64,000 nucleotides of DNA from Calothrix sp. NIES-4105 (GCF_002368415.1 NZ_AP018290.1:124001-188000); one strand, 5' to 3'; shown: positions 44,399 to 54,430, numbered from the stretch's first letter. The notes: generated by a model not told the origin, from the letters alone. Numbers and translations are program-made.

Positions 44399-45496
44399 AT
44401 GATTCCTCGTGATAACATAGCTCCTCCCTTTAGTTTAGTTGCTGAACTAACTTATCGTTGTCCCTTACAGTGTCCTTACTGTTCTAACCCACTAAACTGG
44501 AGTAGTGATAAATATCGCACCGAACTAGCAACAGAAGATTGGTTACGCATAATTCAACAAGCACGACAAATAGGTGTATTGCAGCTTGGTTTTACAGGGG
44601 GAGAACCATTACTGCGAAAAGATTTAGAAATATTAGTAGAAGCAGCGGCAAACCAGGGTCTTTACACAACGCTTGTTACCGCAGGTACTTTATTAACAAA
44701 AGAACGTGCTAGTACTTTACATTCAAATAGACTCGACCATATTCAAATTAGTTTACAAGATAGTCGGGCGCCTGAATCAGACTATATTGCCGGCACACCT
44801 TCATTTAATCAAAAAATAGCAGCGGCACGTCTAGTTAAAGAGCTTGGTTTTCCTTTAACATTAAATGTAGTATTACATCGTCAAAACTTAGATAGAATCG
44901 AAGAAATTATTGAATTAGCCGAAACGCTACAAGCAGACCGTATAGAATTGGCTAACACCCAATATTATGGTTGGGGATTAAAAAATCGTGCTGCATTATT
45001 ACCAACGCGCGAGCAATTGGAACATGCCGAGCGAATAGTAAAAGCTGCTCAACAACGGCGTAAAATTCCAATGGGAATACTTTATGTTATCCCAGATTAT
45101 TATGATAAATATCCCAAACCATGTATGGGAGGTTGGGGAAAACGCACTTTAATTATTGCTCCTAATGGTGACGGTCTACCTTGCCAAGCTGCAATGTCAA
45201 TACCACATCTCACATTTGCAAACGCGCACGAACACTCATTAGAATATATTTGGTATGACTCAGAGGCAATGAATGCATATCGTGGCGCCGCATGGATGCC
45301 TGAATTGTGTCAAAATTGTGAACGTAAAGAAATTGATTGGGGTGGATGTCGTTGTCAAGCATACCTATTAACTCAAGACTCCACTGCTACCGACCCAGTG
45401 TGTCATTTATCACCCCAACACTCACAAATACTTGCAATACGCGAAGAAGTTTCATCTAATTCACAATTAGACTTTGCTTATCGTGGCGCCAAATAA
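44399..45496 (+). CDS. pqqE: PqqE, radical SAM PqqA glutamate-tyrosine cross-linking enzyme
   Basis: 365 residues, family length. Radical SAM motif C21-PLQ-C25-PY-C28, 'GFTGGEPLLRKDL' for SAM binding, and a C-terminal SPASM region with further cysteines ('PNGDGLPCQAAMSIPHL', 'CQNCERKEIDWGGCRCQAYLL') for auxiliary clusters. With PqqD it makes the first carbon-carbon bond between the PqqA Glu and Tyr. Last recognisable gene of the cluster; no pqqF/G protease gene is visible, so a housekeeping protease is presumably used. Confidence 0.96.
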   Translation: MIPRDNIAPPFSLVAELTYRCPLQCPYCSNPLNWSSDKYRTELATEDWLRIIQQARQIGVLQLGFTGGEPLLRKDLEILVEAAANQGLYTTLVTAGTLLTKERASTLHSNRLDHIQISLQDSRAPESDYIAGTPSFNQKIAAARLVKELGFPLTLNVVLHRQNLDRIEEIIELAETLQADRIELANTQYYGWGLKNRAALLPTREQLEHAERIVKAAQQRRKIPMGILYVIPDYYDKYPKPCMGGWGKRTLIIAPNGDGLPCQAAMSIPHLTFANAHEHSLEYIWYDSEAMNAYRGAAWMPELCQNCERKEIDWGGCRCQAYLLTQDSTATDPVCHLSPQHSQILAIREEVSSNSQLDFAYRGAK

Positions 45497-45736
45497 GAAG
45501 TACGATACGTGATGGAGAATAGAGAAAGCGAATAATCCATAAGTAGTAAATTGGCTGGTGCTTATAATATAGATAACAGCGATAATGATTTCAACAATAC
45601 CGCGAACTACCGAAGACGCTTTTGGCATTCACGAATATTTAAATTATGCAGGTAACACACCACATGGTGTTAAACCAATGACAAAGTTTGCTAGAGCAAA
45701 GTAATAGTTATATAGCGCACCTCAACCTTATTCATT
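45497..45736. other. Short intergenic with possible 39-codon ORF
   Basis: A frame at 45585-45704 encodes MISTIPRTTEDAFGIHEYLN then YAGNTPHGVKPMTKFARAK. The text looks protein-like but I do not recognise it; the ribosome-binding site is poor and it could be a relic of a larger gene. Nothing else is seen here. Confidence 0.35.
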
Positions 45737-48700
45737 TTATACAGTGTTTGGGCATCGAATTGGAATTTCAATCCCAAATTCTGTATTGCCTGGTTCAGAG
45801 AAACACTCGATTTTTCCTCCGTGTTTTTCTACTATGATTTGATAGCTTATTGATAACCCTAAACCTGTACCTTTACCTGGTTCTTTGGTGGTAAAGAATG
45901 GGTCGAAGACGCGCGAACGAATCTTTTCAGGAATTCCACAACCGTTGTCATGTATACGAATTAATATTTTTTCATTCTGTACAGTTTGAGATTGAATAAT
46001 AATTTGAGGTGCAAATAATTCTTTATTACTATGATTTTTTCGGTGTTGTTTATATTGAATTTCTAGTGCGTCTATAGCGTTGCCCAAAATATTTAGAAAG
46101 ACTTGATTCATTTGTGCTGCGTAACATTCAACCTGCGGTAAGTCGCCATATTTCTTGATGACTTTGATTGCTGGACAGTTATTAGACGCACGCAGACGAT
46201 GTTGCAATATTAATAATGTGCTGTCGATACCTTCGTGGATATCTACATGTTTCGTTTCCGCATGGTCAAGACGCGAAAATGTACGTAATGACTCTACTAG
46301 CTGTGAAATCCTTTCGGCGCCACTATGTATTGATTTAAGTGTTTTGGGCAAGTCTGTAATAATATAATCTAAATCTATTTTATCTGCTTGTTCTTCAATT
46401 TCTGACACAGGTTCTGGATACTGCTTTTGATAAATATTTAATAAATCAAGTAAATTTAAAGTATATTCACTAACATGAGTTATATTACCGTAGATAAAAT
46501 TTATCGGATTATTAATTTCATGCGCGATACCAGCAACTAATTGCCCTAACCCAGCCATTTTTTCACCCTGAATTAATTGGGTTTGTGTCTGCTGTAACTC
46601 AGATAGCGCTTCGTTTAGTTTTTCCTTCTGTAACCGAGTTTGTTCGAGTAATTCGGCTTGTTGAAGCGCTACTCCTAATTGCACTGCTACCTGCGCTAAT
46701 AAGTTTACTTCTTCTTCCTCCCAATAACGCGGATGCGAATTCTGATAAGCTACCAACAGCCCCCAAAGCTTTTCACCTTGTGATATTGGTACAAAAGTTT
46801 CATTACGAGGGTATTGTCCAGCTTTGGCTGCTTCTAAAAGTGTTTTTTCAATCGTTGGTTGAGTTTTTACTACTGGTGTCCAACCATCAACAATTGAATC
46901 TGCAACAAATTCGCCGCTCCAATCTGAATAAAACCGATAAATTGCTACACGCTCAACGTTTAATAATCCTCGAACTTCTTGTGTGGTGGCTTGGAAAATG
47001 CTTTTTATATCGAGTGATTGTCGAATTTTATCAACTGTTGTTGCTAACGCGCGTTGACGTGAGGCAGCTTTTTCTAATTGTGCTGTTTGTGCTTGTACTT
47101 GTTGAATGTACTCTGCTTGCTGCAACGCGACTCCCAGTTGAGTGCTTATTTGTGTAAGCAAGTAAACTTCCTCGTCTTGCCACTGTCTCGGCGCCGAATT
47201 ACAATAAACTGCTAATAATCCCCAAAGTTTCTGTCCGTGATAAATTGCAATAGTTATATACGCGCGTGCTTGGTAAATCTCTAGTAAACGAATGTAACAG
47301 TCATTAAAGCCAGCTTCATATATATCATTACAAGCCATAAAAACTTCACCGCGCGCAAACCTTCCACCTTCGGTTTGTTGCAAATAAGTATCAGTAACTG
47401 GAGGGTTGGCTAAGTTCTGGATACTGCAATCACTAGCATTCGCACGTACTTCGGGTTGCTGCCATTGTAGCTCTAGTAAAGAATCCCAACCGGGTGTTGT
47501 TGATTCAACGACAAATTCACCGCTCCAATCAGGATTAAACTTATAAATTACTGCCCTATCAGTAGAAAGCATCTTTCTAACTTCATCTGTCGCAGTATGA
47601 AAGATTGTTTTTAGGTCGAATGTTTGACGAATTTTCTCGATTGTTTTAGCTAAAGTTTTCTGACGTTCTGCTGCACGCTCCCGTTCTGCTGCTTGTGCAA
47701 GTTGTGCTGTTTGTACCTGCGTTTGCTTCAAATATTCGGCTTGTTGAATTGCTACGCTTAACTGTGCAGCTATTTGCTGTACAAAGTCTATTTCTGATGG
47801 TTCCCAATAACGTGGGGCATCGCATTGGTGTATACATAATAATCCCCATAGCTGTTTACCTTTGAGCAAAGGCGCCACTAAATTGGCACGAACTTGAAAT
47901 TTTGCCATAATTTCAATGTGACATGGACTACAATCACCTTGGTAAATATCCGGTATAACATTAATTTTACCTAACTCGTATTGAGGCGCAAATTGTTCGC
48001 TAAAACAATGGTCGTAGACTTTTGCTGCCATTGCTGAGTTCCACCCGTTTGCCACCGACTCAGATACAAACTCTCCTTCCCCATTTAAAGAAGGGTCAAA
48101 ACGAAACACTCCAACACGGTCAGCTTGCAGCAGTTGCCGCACTTCGGTAGCTGTATTTTTAAAAATAGTTTGTAAATCTAATGATTCGCGTATTCGAGCG
48201 ATAACACTTGTTAAAGCTTTTTGCTTTTCGACCTGTAGACGTGCTTGTACTAGCAATTCTGTATGTTGCAGCACTATTCCTAGGTGTTGAGCTATTTGCT
48301 TGACAAATTCAATTTCTGAGGTTTGCCAAACGCGCGGTGTACTACATTGGTGTATACACAACAAACCCCAAAGTTGTTTGCCCTTAAGCAAAGGCGCAAC
48401 AATACAAGCACGAACCTGAAAGTTTTTTAGTAAATCAATATAACAGCTATGAGAACAGTCTTGATATATATCCGATGAAACCTTAATTCTACCTTGTTGG
48501 TATGCAGCAAACTGAGTGCTAAAACAAGGGTCATATATTTTAACATCTATTGCTTTAAGCGAAACGTCACTTACATCCTCATAAACAAACTCTCCTTGCC
48601 AGTCCAATTCATTTATAAAACGAAACACCCCAACTCTATCGGTACAAAGTAGTTGACGTAATTCGGCGACAGTTGTATTAAAAGTAGTTTCTATATCTAA

Positions 48701-48799
48701 AGATTCACGTATGCGGGCGATTAATCGCGTTAAAGCTTTAAATTGCTCTTCATACGTGCTGCTTAATATTTGAGCGTTTACTTCTGCTTCGTTTTCCAT
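45737..48799 (-). CDS. Multi-GAF cyanobacteriochrome-type sensor histidine kinase
   Basis: 1020 residues. Four GAF domains (about 18-180, 195-355, 385-560, 585-715) precede a HisKA/HATPase module: phospho-acceptor H760 in 'GIAHEINNP', N-box '[15 protein letters not shown]', 'HDNGCGIP', '[11 protein letters not shown]'. GAF1 has D90-P-C92-F and C119-Y120; GAF2 has D263-H-C265-F and C293-H294. These are the DXCF and canonical bilin-linking cysteines of two-Cys cyanobacteriochromes. GAF3 keeps the canonical C501-Y502 and has another Cys at 458, but no DXCF. GAF4 lacks the whole bilin-lyase segment. It likely senses blue/green-range light and phosphorylates an unlinked response regulator; no regulator is adjacent. 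Cytosolic, without transmembrane segments. Confidence 0.88.
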   Translation of the reverse strand: MENEAEVNAQILSSTYEEQFKALTRLIARIRESLDIETTFNTTVAELRQLLCTDRVGVFRFINELDWQGEFVYEDVSDVSLKAIDVKIYDPCFSTQFAAYQQGRIKVSSDIYQDCSHSCYIDLLKNFQVRACIVAPLLKGKQLWGLLCIHQCSTPRVWQTSEIEFVKQIAQHLGIVLQHTELLVQARLQVEKQKALTSVIARIRESLDLQTIFKNTATEVRQLLQADRVGVFRFDPSLNGEGEFVSESVANGWNSAMAAKVYDHCFSEQFAPQYELGKINVIPDIYQGDCSPCHIEIMAKFQVRANLVAPLLKGKQLWGLLCIHQCDAPRYWEPSEIDFVQQIAAQLSVAIQQAEYLKQTQVQTAQLAQAAERERAAERQKTLAKTIEKIRQTFDLKTIFHTATDEVRKMLSTDRAVIYKFNPDWSGEFVVESTTPGWDSLLELQWQQPEVRANASDCSIQNLANPPVTDTYLQQTEGGRFARGEVFMACNDIYEAGFNDCYIRLLEIYQARAYITIAIYHGQKLWGLLAVYCNSAPRQWQDEEVYLLTQISTQLGVALQQAEYIQQVQAQTAQLEKAASRQRALATTVDKIRQSLDIKSIFQATTQEVRGLLNVERVAIYRFYSDWSGEFVADSIVDGWTPVVKTQPTIEKTLLEAAKAGQYPRNETFVPISQGEKLWGLLVAYQNSHPRYWEEEEVNLLAQVAVQLGVALQQAELLEQTRLQKEKLNEALSELQQTQTQLIQGEKMAGLGQLVAGIAHEINNPINFIYGNITHVSEYTLNLLDLLNIYQKQYPEPVSEIEEQADKIDLDYIITDLPKTLKSIHSGAERISQLVESLRTFSRLDHAETKHVDIHEGIDSTLLILQHRLRASNNCPAIKVIKKYGDLPQVECYAAQMNQVFLNILGNAIDALEIQYKQHRKNHSNKELFAPQIIIQSQTVQNEKILIRIHDNGCGIPEKIRSRVFDPFFTTKEPGKGTGLGLSISYQIIVEKHGGKIECFSEPGNTEFGIEIPIRCPNTV

Positions 48800-48915
48800 T
48801 ACAGCTTCGACTTATTTTGATGATGTTCTCTAGTGTTAATTATTCCCACTATAGTAACTTAATTAACAACGCTTAGAGAAGGCGCCGTGCGTATCATCAA
48901 AATATGGGTTTTTAA

Positions 48916-49860
48916 TTATTTTTCTTTTTCCGTAACCTGCGAATTTGGCTTACTGCGTTTTTGTGGCATAGAAAATTTGCTACTATCAGAGGTGGTTTTT
49001 GGAATTGCTTCTTGTTCTTTTGCTGCTTCGTTTTGAGGTGCTGGTTCTTTTTTGCGTAATGAAAGTGCTTCTGCTTTCATTTTTTTACTAGCTTTAAAGA
49101 ATTTCGGTGGTTCTTCTAATGGCATTTGAGTTAGCGATTCAAAGCCAAATGCATTTTTTTGGGGAAGGAATTTAGCGATGATAGAAACAAAGTATGCTCG
49201 TCCCTGTTGTTCTTTTGCCACTCTTGGATTAAATCTAAATGGTGGTACGGGCGCATCTCTCCAAAATAATGGAATGTGACTCGCTTTCATGTATTTAACC
49301 CGTTTACTAATATCTGATTTTTTAACGTATTCTAATCTATCCTCTGTAAAGTTTTTGAAAATGGAAATACAAGGTACTTGACAAACTGGGATAAATTGCC
49401 ATATCCCACTTAGTTTAAATTCCAAGTCTTTCAATTCGTCACACATCCCCTTGTTGTCCCCTGGATCAAATCCCACAAGCTGAAATGAGATTTGATGAGG
49501 TTTATCACGTCCTGGAAAATGAGTCACTCTTGGGTAAACTATTAGTCGTTGATGATTCCCATTGTTGGCTACATGCTTTTTGAGTGCATCTAAAGCTCTT
49601 AACCCTTTGTTGCTAGCAATGTAGTACAGTGGGTATTTATTACCACTAATTGTTAAAGTAGTGTTTTTGTTCTCTTCGTCTATATCTACTACACCAGAAA
49701 TAATACCTATTGCTTGGAAAAATAATGGAGAGCCTTCTTTATCAGAATCATCAATAGATTCTGTAGTCGGGGTAATGTCTGTGCTACGCTTGGGCTTTGT
49801 AATTGGAAGCACCCGTTTAATTTCTTGATTTTCCTCTGACATAAGTTTTTTTACACTCAT
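48916..49860 (-). CDS. Conserved cyanobacterial protein of unknown function
   Basis: 314 residues (or 308 from MSEENQ). Acidic/Ser-rich N-terminus to about residue 45, a globular core about 46-250 with alternating strands ('FFQAIGIISGVVDIDEENKNTTLTISGNKYPLYYI', 'RLIVYPRVTHFPG', 'RAYFVSIIAKFLP'), and a Lys/Glu/Pro-rich disordered tail. The core suggests an OB-like or small beta-barrel nucleic-acid-binding fold, but this is inference. No catalytic motif. Tandem with the photoreceptor kinase on the minus strand but 116 bp upstream of it; no functional link is evident. Confidence 0.65.
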   Translation of the reverse strand: MSVKKLMSEENQEIKRVLPITKPKRSTDITPTTESIDDSDKEGSPLFFQAIGIISGVVDIDEENKNTTLTISGNKYPLYYIASNKGLRALDALKKHVANNGNHQRLIVYPRVTHFPGRDKPHQISFQLVGFDPGDNKGMCDELKDLEFKLSGIWQFIPVCQVPCISIFKNFTEDRLEYVKKSDISKRVKYMKASHIPLFWRDAPVPPFRFNPRVAKEQQGRAYFVSIIAKFLPQKNAFGFESLTQMPLEEPPKFFKASKKMKAEALSLRKKEPAPQNEAAKEQEAIPKTTSDSSKFSMPQKRSKPNSQVTEKEK

Positions 49861-49896
49861 TATAACCCGACATTTAAGAAGGTACTGTTTTAAATT

Positions 49897-51468
49897 TTAA
49901 TGCGCTGATGGTACAACGCTGGGTCGTTTTTTCCCCAACAGTAAAAGTAACGGTAAACTGACTAAAAAAGCAACTCCCACCAGCCAAAAAATATCTTCAA
50001 ACGACAAAATAGCAGATTGAGTGTTAATTGTTTGGTTCATAATGGCTAATGCCTGACTTTGTGCTTGAATAGCGTCAATACCGCGACTTTGTAAACCCGC
50101 AGCAATTTCAGACATACGCTGACTCGTCGCTGGGTCATAAATGCTGAGTTTTTCTACTAATACAGCCCGATGGAAAGCTTCCCTTTGAGCTAGTACAGTT
50201 GTTAATACAGCAATTCCTATACTACCTCCTAATTGTCGAGTCAGGTTATAAAATCCTGAACCTGCTGGAATATCTTGCTTTGGTAGTGATCCAAGTGTAG
50301 CTAAACTCAAAGGCAAAAACATCATCACCGTTCCTACGCCACGCCACAGCAAAGGGTAAAATAGTGTTTCACTATTACTATCAGGATTTATATGTTGCAA
50401 ATTAAACATTACTAAGCTAGTAATAACACCTCCACCAGCTATAATTATGCGGGGATCAATCTTACTCGTTAGTTTTCCTAGCATTATCATTGCTACTGCT
50501 GAAGCTAAGGCGCCGGGAAATAATAACATTCCGGTTTGTGTCGCTGTATAGTGTAAAATAGTTTGAGCAAAAATGGGCACAGCAAATAAGGCGCCATATA
50601 ATCCCATCCCTAAAACGGCAGAATAAATAGAACCAGCAGCCAAAGAGCGGTGTCGTAATACTCGTAAATCAACAGCAGGGTTTTTAGTGTTTAACTCTCT
50701 CCAGATGAAAAGCGCTAAGCCAATAACACTCGTTATCGCTAAAGTCACAATAAAATCAGAAGCAAACCAGTCTTCCTTCTCACCTTCCTCCAAAAAGGTT
50801 TGTATACTTCCAACCGCAAGTGTAAGCAAAATAATTCCTAACCAGTCAACACTACGGTTAATTGGCTTGTCTTGGTGATATGAAGGTAAGAATAATATAG
50901 CCATTACTACCGCCAAAATACCAAAAGGCAAATTGATAAAGAATATCCACTCCCATCCTAAATTATCAGTAAGGAAGCCCCCTAAAGTTGGGCCGATTGC
51001 AGGGCCAGAAATTACACCTACCCCAAATACAGCTTGTGCAAGTCCCTGTTGTTCAGGAGGAAAAGTTTCAAATAAAATTGCCTGCGCTTTTGCAAGTAGT
51101 CCTCCTCCGCAAAGTCCTTGTAATATCCGCGCGATAACCAACATCTGTAAGTTAACTGCAAACCCGCACAGCATCGAAGCGATAGTAAAACCAATCAAAG
51201 AAAATATAAAATAAGCTTTACGTCCAAAATAATCTCCCAACCATGCAGTCAAAGGAATTACTATGACGTTGGCAATTGCGTATCCGGTTACTACCCAGCC
51301 AATCTCCGTAATTGTTGCACCCAAACTACTTTGCATATCAGTAAGCGCAACATTCACAATACTTGTATCAATTACTTCTAAAATGGCGCCTAAAGATGCT
51401 GTAACCGCAATTGCCCACTTCAACCACCCCGGATTCCCACCAGTTTTTGCTTTCTTATCCTGTATCAT
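49897..51468 (-). CDS. DHA2-family (EmrB/QacA) multidrug efflux transporter
   Basis: 523 residues with about 14 transmembrane helices. Motif C-like 'GVGVISGPAIGPTLGGFLTDNLGWEWIFFINLPFGI' marks drug:H+ antiporters; 'EVIDTSIVNVALTDMQSSLG' is the helix-1 D1 motif of EmrB/QacA; 'GDYFGRKAYF' is motif A between helices 2 and 3. It exports hydrophobic compounds using the proton gradient. No EmrA-type membrane-fusion gene is adjacent. Divergent from a MarR regulator with a palindromic operator in the 75-bp gap, so repression by that MarR is likely. Confidence 0.93.
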   Translation of the reverse strand: MIQDKKAKTGGNPGWLKWAIAVTASLGAILEVIDTSIVNVALTDMQSSLGATITEIGWVVTGYAIANVIVIPLTAWLGDYFGRKAYFIFSLIGFTIASMLCGFAVNLQMLVIARILQGLCGGGLLAKAQAILFETFPPEQQGLAQAVFGVGVISGPAIGPTLGGFLTDNLGWEWIFFINLPFGILAVVMAILFLPSYHQDKPINRSVDWLGIILLTLAVGSIQTFLEEGEKEDWFASDFIVTLAITSVIGLALFIWRELNTKNPAVDLRVLRHRSLAAGSIYSAVLGMGLYGALFAVPIFAQTILHYTATQTGMLLFPGALASAVAMIMLGKLTSKIDPRIIIAGGGVITSLVMFNLQHINPDSNSETLFYPLLWRGVGTVMMFLPLSLATLGSLPKQDIPAGSGFYNLTRQLGGSIGIAVLTTVLAQREAFHRAVLVEKLSIYDPATSQRMSEIAAGLQSRGIDAIQAQSQALAIMNQTINTQSAILSFEDIFWLVGVAFLVSLPLLLLLGKKRPSVVPSAH

Positions 51469-51474
51469 AAAATA

Positions 51475-51489
51475 GTTAGCATAGCTAAC
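51475..51489. promoter_or_regulatory. Putative MarR operator
   Basis: GTTAGC-ATA-GCTAAC is a perfect 6-3-6 palindrome between the divergent MFS and MarR genes, with a further half-site (GTTAG) at 51490-51495. MarR proteins bind palindromes of about this size; binding here would block the pump's leader and the regulator's own promoter. Confidence 0.7.
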
Positions 51490-51543
51490 AGTTAGTATAA
51501 CATCTGTCAGAAATATGTACTAAACCCCCGTAGGATATATACC

Positions 51544-52005
51544 ATGACCATTACAAAGACATCACCACAACAAGGCGCCGCCAAAATCATAGAAGCAGTT
51601 CCAGTAATTACGCAATTTTTCCGAGTCACAATGCGGCGCCATGCTTCTTCATTACCAGAATCATTATCTGTAAGCCAATTTCGGACACTTGGTTTTCTCG
51701 AACGTTACCCAGGCGCCTCGCTATCACAACTTGCGGAGCATTTAGAAGTAACAAAAGCCACCGCATCAAATCTTACCGAACGTCTTGTACAAAAAAAACT
51801 CGTGACTAGAAACGAAAACCCCCAAGAACGGCGCCAGATCAATTTAAAATTAACTGAGGCAGGCGAGTATCATTTAGAACAAATCAAAATGCTAATTAGT
51901 ACAAACATTTCCACCATTCTGAATGAGCTACCGCAAGAACAACTTGAAACCGTAGTATCCGGGTTAACTATACTTAGCACAGCTTTTGCACAGGCAATTG
52001 ATTAA
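51544..52005 (+). CDS. MarR-family transcriptional regulator
   Basis: 153 residues with the MarR winged helix-turn-helix: 'LSVSQFRTLGFLERYPGASLSQLAEHLEVTKATASNLTERLVQKKLVTRNENPQERRQINLKLTEAG', which includes the recognition helix (TKATASNLTERLV) and the wing Arg/Glu residues. N- and C-terminal helices form the dimer interface. Divergent neighbour of the MFS pump; expected to repress the pump and itself until a phenolic or drug ligand binds. Two terminator-like hairpins follow. Confidence 0.93.
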   Translation: MTITKTSPQQGAAKIIEAVPVITQFFRVTMRRHASSLPESLSVSQFRTLGFLERYPGASLSQLAEHLEVTKATASNLTERLVQKKLVTRNENPQERRQINLKLTEAGEYHLEQIKMLISTNISTILNELPQEQLETVVSGLTILSTAFAQAID

Positions 52006-52030
52006 CCTTTCAATATTTCACAAAAAAGAC

Positions 52031-52107
52031 TTTGGTATTATAGAATACCAAAATCTCAGTGGATCATCTACCAAAAAAACTGAGCGAAAGCGTCAGTATT
52101 TTTTTGC
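52031..52107 (+). terminator. Terminators after marR
   Basis: TTTGGTATT (52031-52039), loop ATAG, AATACCAAA (52044-52052) is a perfect 9-bp stem. A second hairpin at 52079-52099 (ACTGAGCG, AAAG, CGTCAGT with one bulge) is followed by ATTTTTTTG, a proper Rho-independent signal. Confidence 0.75.
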
Positions 52108-52206
52108 TACATTTATTTTATATCATCGAGTACATATTTCCTAGTTAAGAAATATAGTTTACGTGCGTAAAATAATTAAGTTTTGTAAAAATGTTGTATT
52201 AATGAA

Positions 52207-52328
52207 CTAGTAGTCTGTGTCATTAATTTTGGTAGGTTCGTAGTAGCGCCTGACTCGCACGAAAATCTAGAGGGCTAGAGCAACAACTACGTACCTAACT
52301 TCCCAAAACTTATGACATAAACTACTAG
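52207..52328. mobile_element. MITE, family CTAGTRGTCYGTGTCA (copy 2)
   Basis: 122 bp. The left end CTAGTAGTCTGTGTCATTAA and the right end, reversed as CTAGTAGTTTATGTCATAAG, are terminal inverted repeats. The interior shares 'gttcgtagt' and 'actacgtacct' with copy 1 at 3994-4116. No ORF. Lies in the gap between marR and the TpsB gene. Confidence 0.8.
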
Positions 52329-52443
52329 CAGTCTGTGTTATTAATTTTGGGGTGTTGGAAAAAAGAACCACAAAGGCACAAAGGACACAAAGGAAGAATT
52401 ATTAAGAAGTGAACATACCAAAACTTATGACACGAACCACTAG
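52325..52443. mobile_element. MITE relative sharing CTAG with copy 2, carrying the CCACAAAGG repeat
   Basis: The left end CTAGCAGTCTGTGTTATTAA begins in the last four bases of copy 2. The right end, reversed, is CTAGTGGTTCGTGTCATAAG. The interior differs from copies 1 and 2: it contains the CCACAAAGG/CACAAAGG octamer block (52365-52396). It looks like the same MITE ends around a different cargo. Confidence 0.7.
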
Positions 52444-52558
52444 TTAAATTTAACAAGCTATAAACAAGTGCGTCCTCAGTGAAATCACTGCTATTAAGTA
52501 AAATTACTGCCAATACTGGAGTAATATATATTAATTGAGTTGGCACAGGGTAACAAAA

Positions 52559-54262
52559 TTGTTGAAATACATAATGGCGCCTTTATCCGTGTGTATCCTT
52601 GTCGCTAATCAAACTTTTGCTCAAACACCTCCCCAAACACCTATAATTCCTGGGAATAAAAAACCAAACCCAAATATCGACCGTTTTCCTCAACCTCAAC
52701 CAATACCTGACCCATTAGCTCCTAGCGACCAAACACCTATTATTCCAACCCCACAACAAAATATTCCCGAAGTTCCGACTGTTAAGATTCCTGTTCGTAA
52801 AATTGAAGTCATTGGTAGTACGGTATTGAGTCAGGAGGAAATAAGCACTATTACTAAACCTTTTATCGAGCGTACTGTTACTCTGAAAGAACTTATCGGT
52901 TTAGCGAATACTATTACTCAAACTTATTTAAATCGAGGTTACATTACTTCTAGAGCAGTTCTTGCAGACCAAACAATTACAAACGGTACTGTCAAAATTA
53001 TAATTATCGAAGGCTCTTTAGAAAAAATCGAAGTAGTCGGCGCCACTCGATTAAACCCTAATTACATTCGCAGTCGAATTCAGCTTGGTACAGGTATACC
53101 CTTACGCTCAGATAAACTTGAATCACAACTTCGACTACTGAAAGCTGACCCATTGTTTACAAATATTGCTGCAAGTCTTAAAGCCGGTACCGGACTTGGT
53201 AAAAGTATTTTAACTGTAAAAGTTACCGAGGCAAGTCCAATTAGTGGCTTTGCTAGTATTGATAATTACTCGCCGCCTGCTGTTGGTTCAGAACGAGTAG
53301 GGGGTATTATAAGCTACCGTAATTTAACTGGAATTGGTGATGAACTAAGTGCTTATTACTATCGTACTACTCCAGGTGGAGCAAATTCATTTGATTTTGC
53401 ATACCGAGTTCCATTAAATGCGATGAATGGAACGCTTCAGCTACGTTATGCTCCGAGCGATAGTAAAATTATTGAAGGTGATATAGCAAAGTTGAATATT
53501 TCTGCAAATAGTCAGCTATATGAAGTTAGCTATCGTCAACCTTTGGTTAGAACTCCTGCAACCGAGTTTGCTTTATCTTTAGGGTTTACTGTCCAAGATG
53601 GACAAACTTTTCTTGATGGTGTTGGTGTAGGATTTGGAAACGGCGCCTCTGACCAAGGCAATAGTAAAACAAGAGTACTAAAAATTGGACAAGACTACAT
53701 AAGACGCGATTTACAAGGAGCGTGGGCAGTACAATCGCAGTTTAGTATCGGATTAGGAATTCTCGATGCTACAATTAACTCTGATTCTATACCCGATGGA
53801 CGTTTTTTTAGTTGGTTAGGACAAATTCAGCGGGTGCAACGGTTGAATCGAGATAATGTACTTATTGCTCAAGTTTCTTTACAGCTTACTCCTGATACGC
53901 TTTTATCTTCGCAACAGTTTGTAATTGGTGGTGGGTTGTCATTACGAGGTTATCGGCAAAACGCGCGCTTAGGTGACAATGGTTTGCGTATATCGTTAGA
54001 AAACCGTATTGCTATCGAGCGTAATAATAACGGACAACCGAACTTACAACTGGCGCCATTTATTGATGTTGGTGCAGTTTGGAATAACAATAATAACATT
54101 GAGCAAAAAATTCTTGCATCAACAGGTTTAGGATTGTTATGGGAACCTTTACCCAACTTACTGGTCAAGCTTGATTATGCTGTTCCATTGGTCAATTTAA
54201 GAGATAAAGGCAACAATGCTCAAGATGAAGGATTAAATTTTAGCATTGGCTATAATTTTTAA
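52559..54262 (+). CDS. TpsB: FhaC/ShlB-type two-partner secretion pore
   Basis: About 567 residues. I choose TTG 52559 because CAGGG lies 8 bases upstream; ATG 52574 is possible but leaves a poor signal peptide. Signal peptide around YIMAPLSVCILVANQTFAQ, a Pro-rich linker, POTRA domains (about 85-240: 'VRKIEVIGSTVLSQEEI', 'LEKIEVVGATRLNPNYIRSR'), then a 16-strand barrel ending '...LNFSIGYNF' with the BAM terminal Phe. 'SLRGYRQ' matches the conserved VRGY/F loop motif that plugs the pore. It secretes the adjacent TpsA-type protein encoded 168 bases downstream. Confidence 0.92.
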   Translation: MLKYIMAPLSVCILVANQTFAQTPPQTPIIPGNKKPNPNIDRFPQPQPIPDPLAPSDQTPIIPTPQQNIPEVPTVKIPVRKIEVIGSTVLSQEEISTITKPFIERTVTLKELIGLANTITQTYLNRGYITSRAVLADQTITNGTVKIIIIEGSLEKIEVVGATRLNPNYIRSRIQLGTGIPLRSDKLESQLRLLKADPLFTNIAASLKAGTGLGKSILTVKVTEASPISGFASIDNYSPPAVGSERVGGIISYRNLTGIGDELSAYYYRTTPGGANSFDFAYRVPLNAMNGTLQLRYAPSDSKIIEGDIAKLNISANSQLYEVSYRQPLVRTPATEFALSLGFTVQDGQTFLDGVGVGFGNGASDQGNSKTRVLKIGQDYIRRDLQGAWAVQSQFSIGLGILDATINSDSIPDGRFFSWLGQIQRVQRLNRDNVLIAQVSLQLTPDTLLSSQQFVIGGGLSLRGYRQNARLGDNGLRISLENRIAIERNNNGQPNLQLAPFIDVGAVWNNNNNIEQKILASTGLGLLWEPLPNLLVKLDYAVPLVNLRDKGNNAQDEGLNFSIGYNF

Positions 54263-54430
54263 ATATTTTATTACATATCTTAACATTATATACTTGTCAA
54301 AATTTAGTAGTAACTTTATCAAGACTTTATGTAATTCATAAAACAGACGAAGCTAGAATAATTCACATATTACTGATGCTCGGAAAAATTATTAGTAATA
54401 TATATAATAAATAAGATTATAATTTAAATT

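Noticed and set aside
46585-47157. Plus-strand 190-codon frame opposite the multi-GAF kinase
   Set aside because: Antisense shadow of an unequivocal 1020-residue protein; Leu/Val-rich from complement of Gln/Asn codons.
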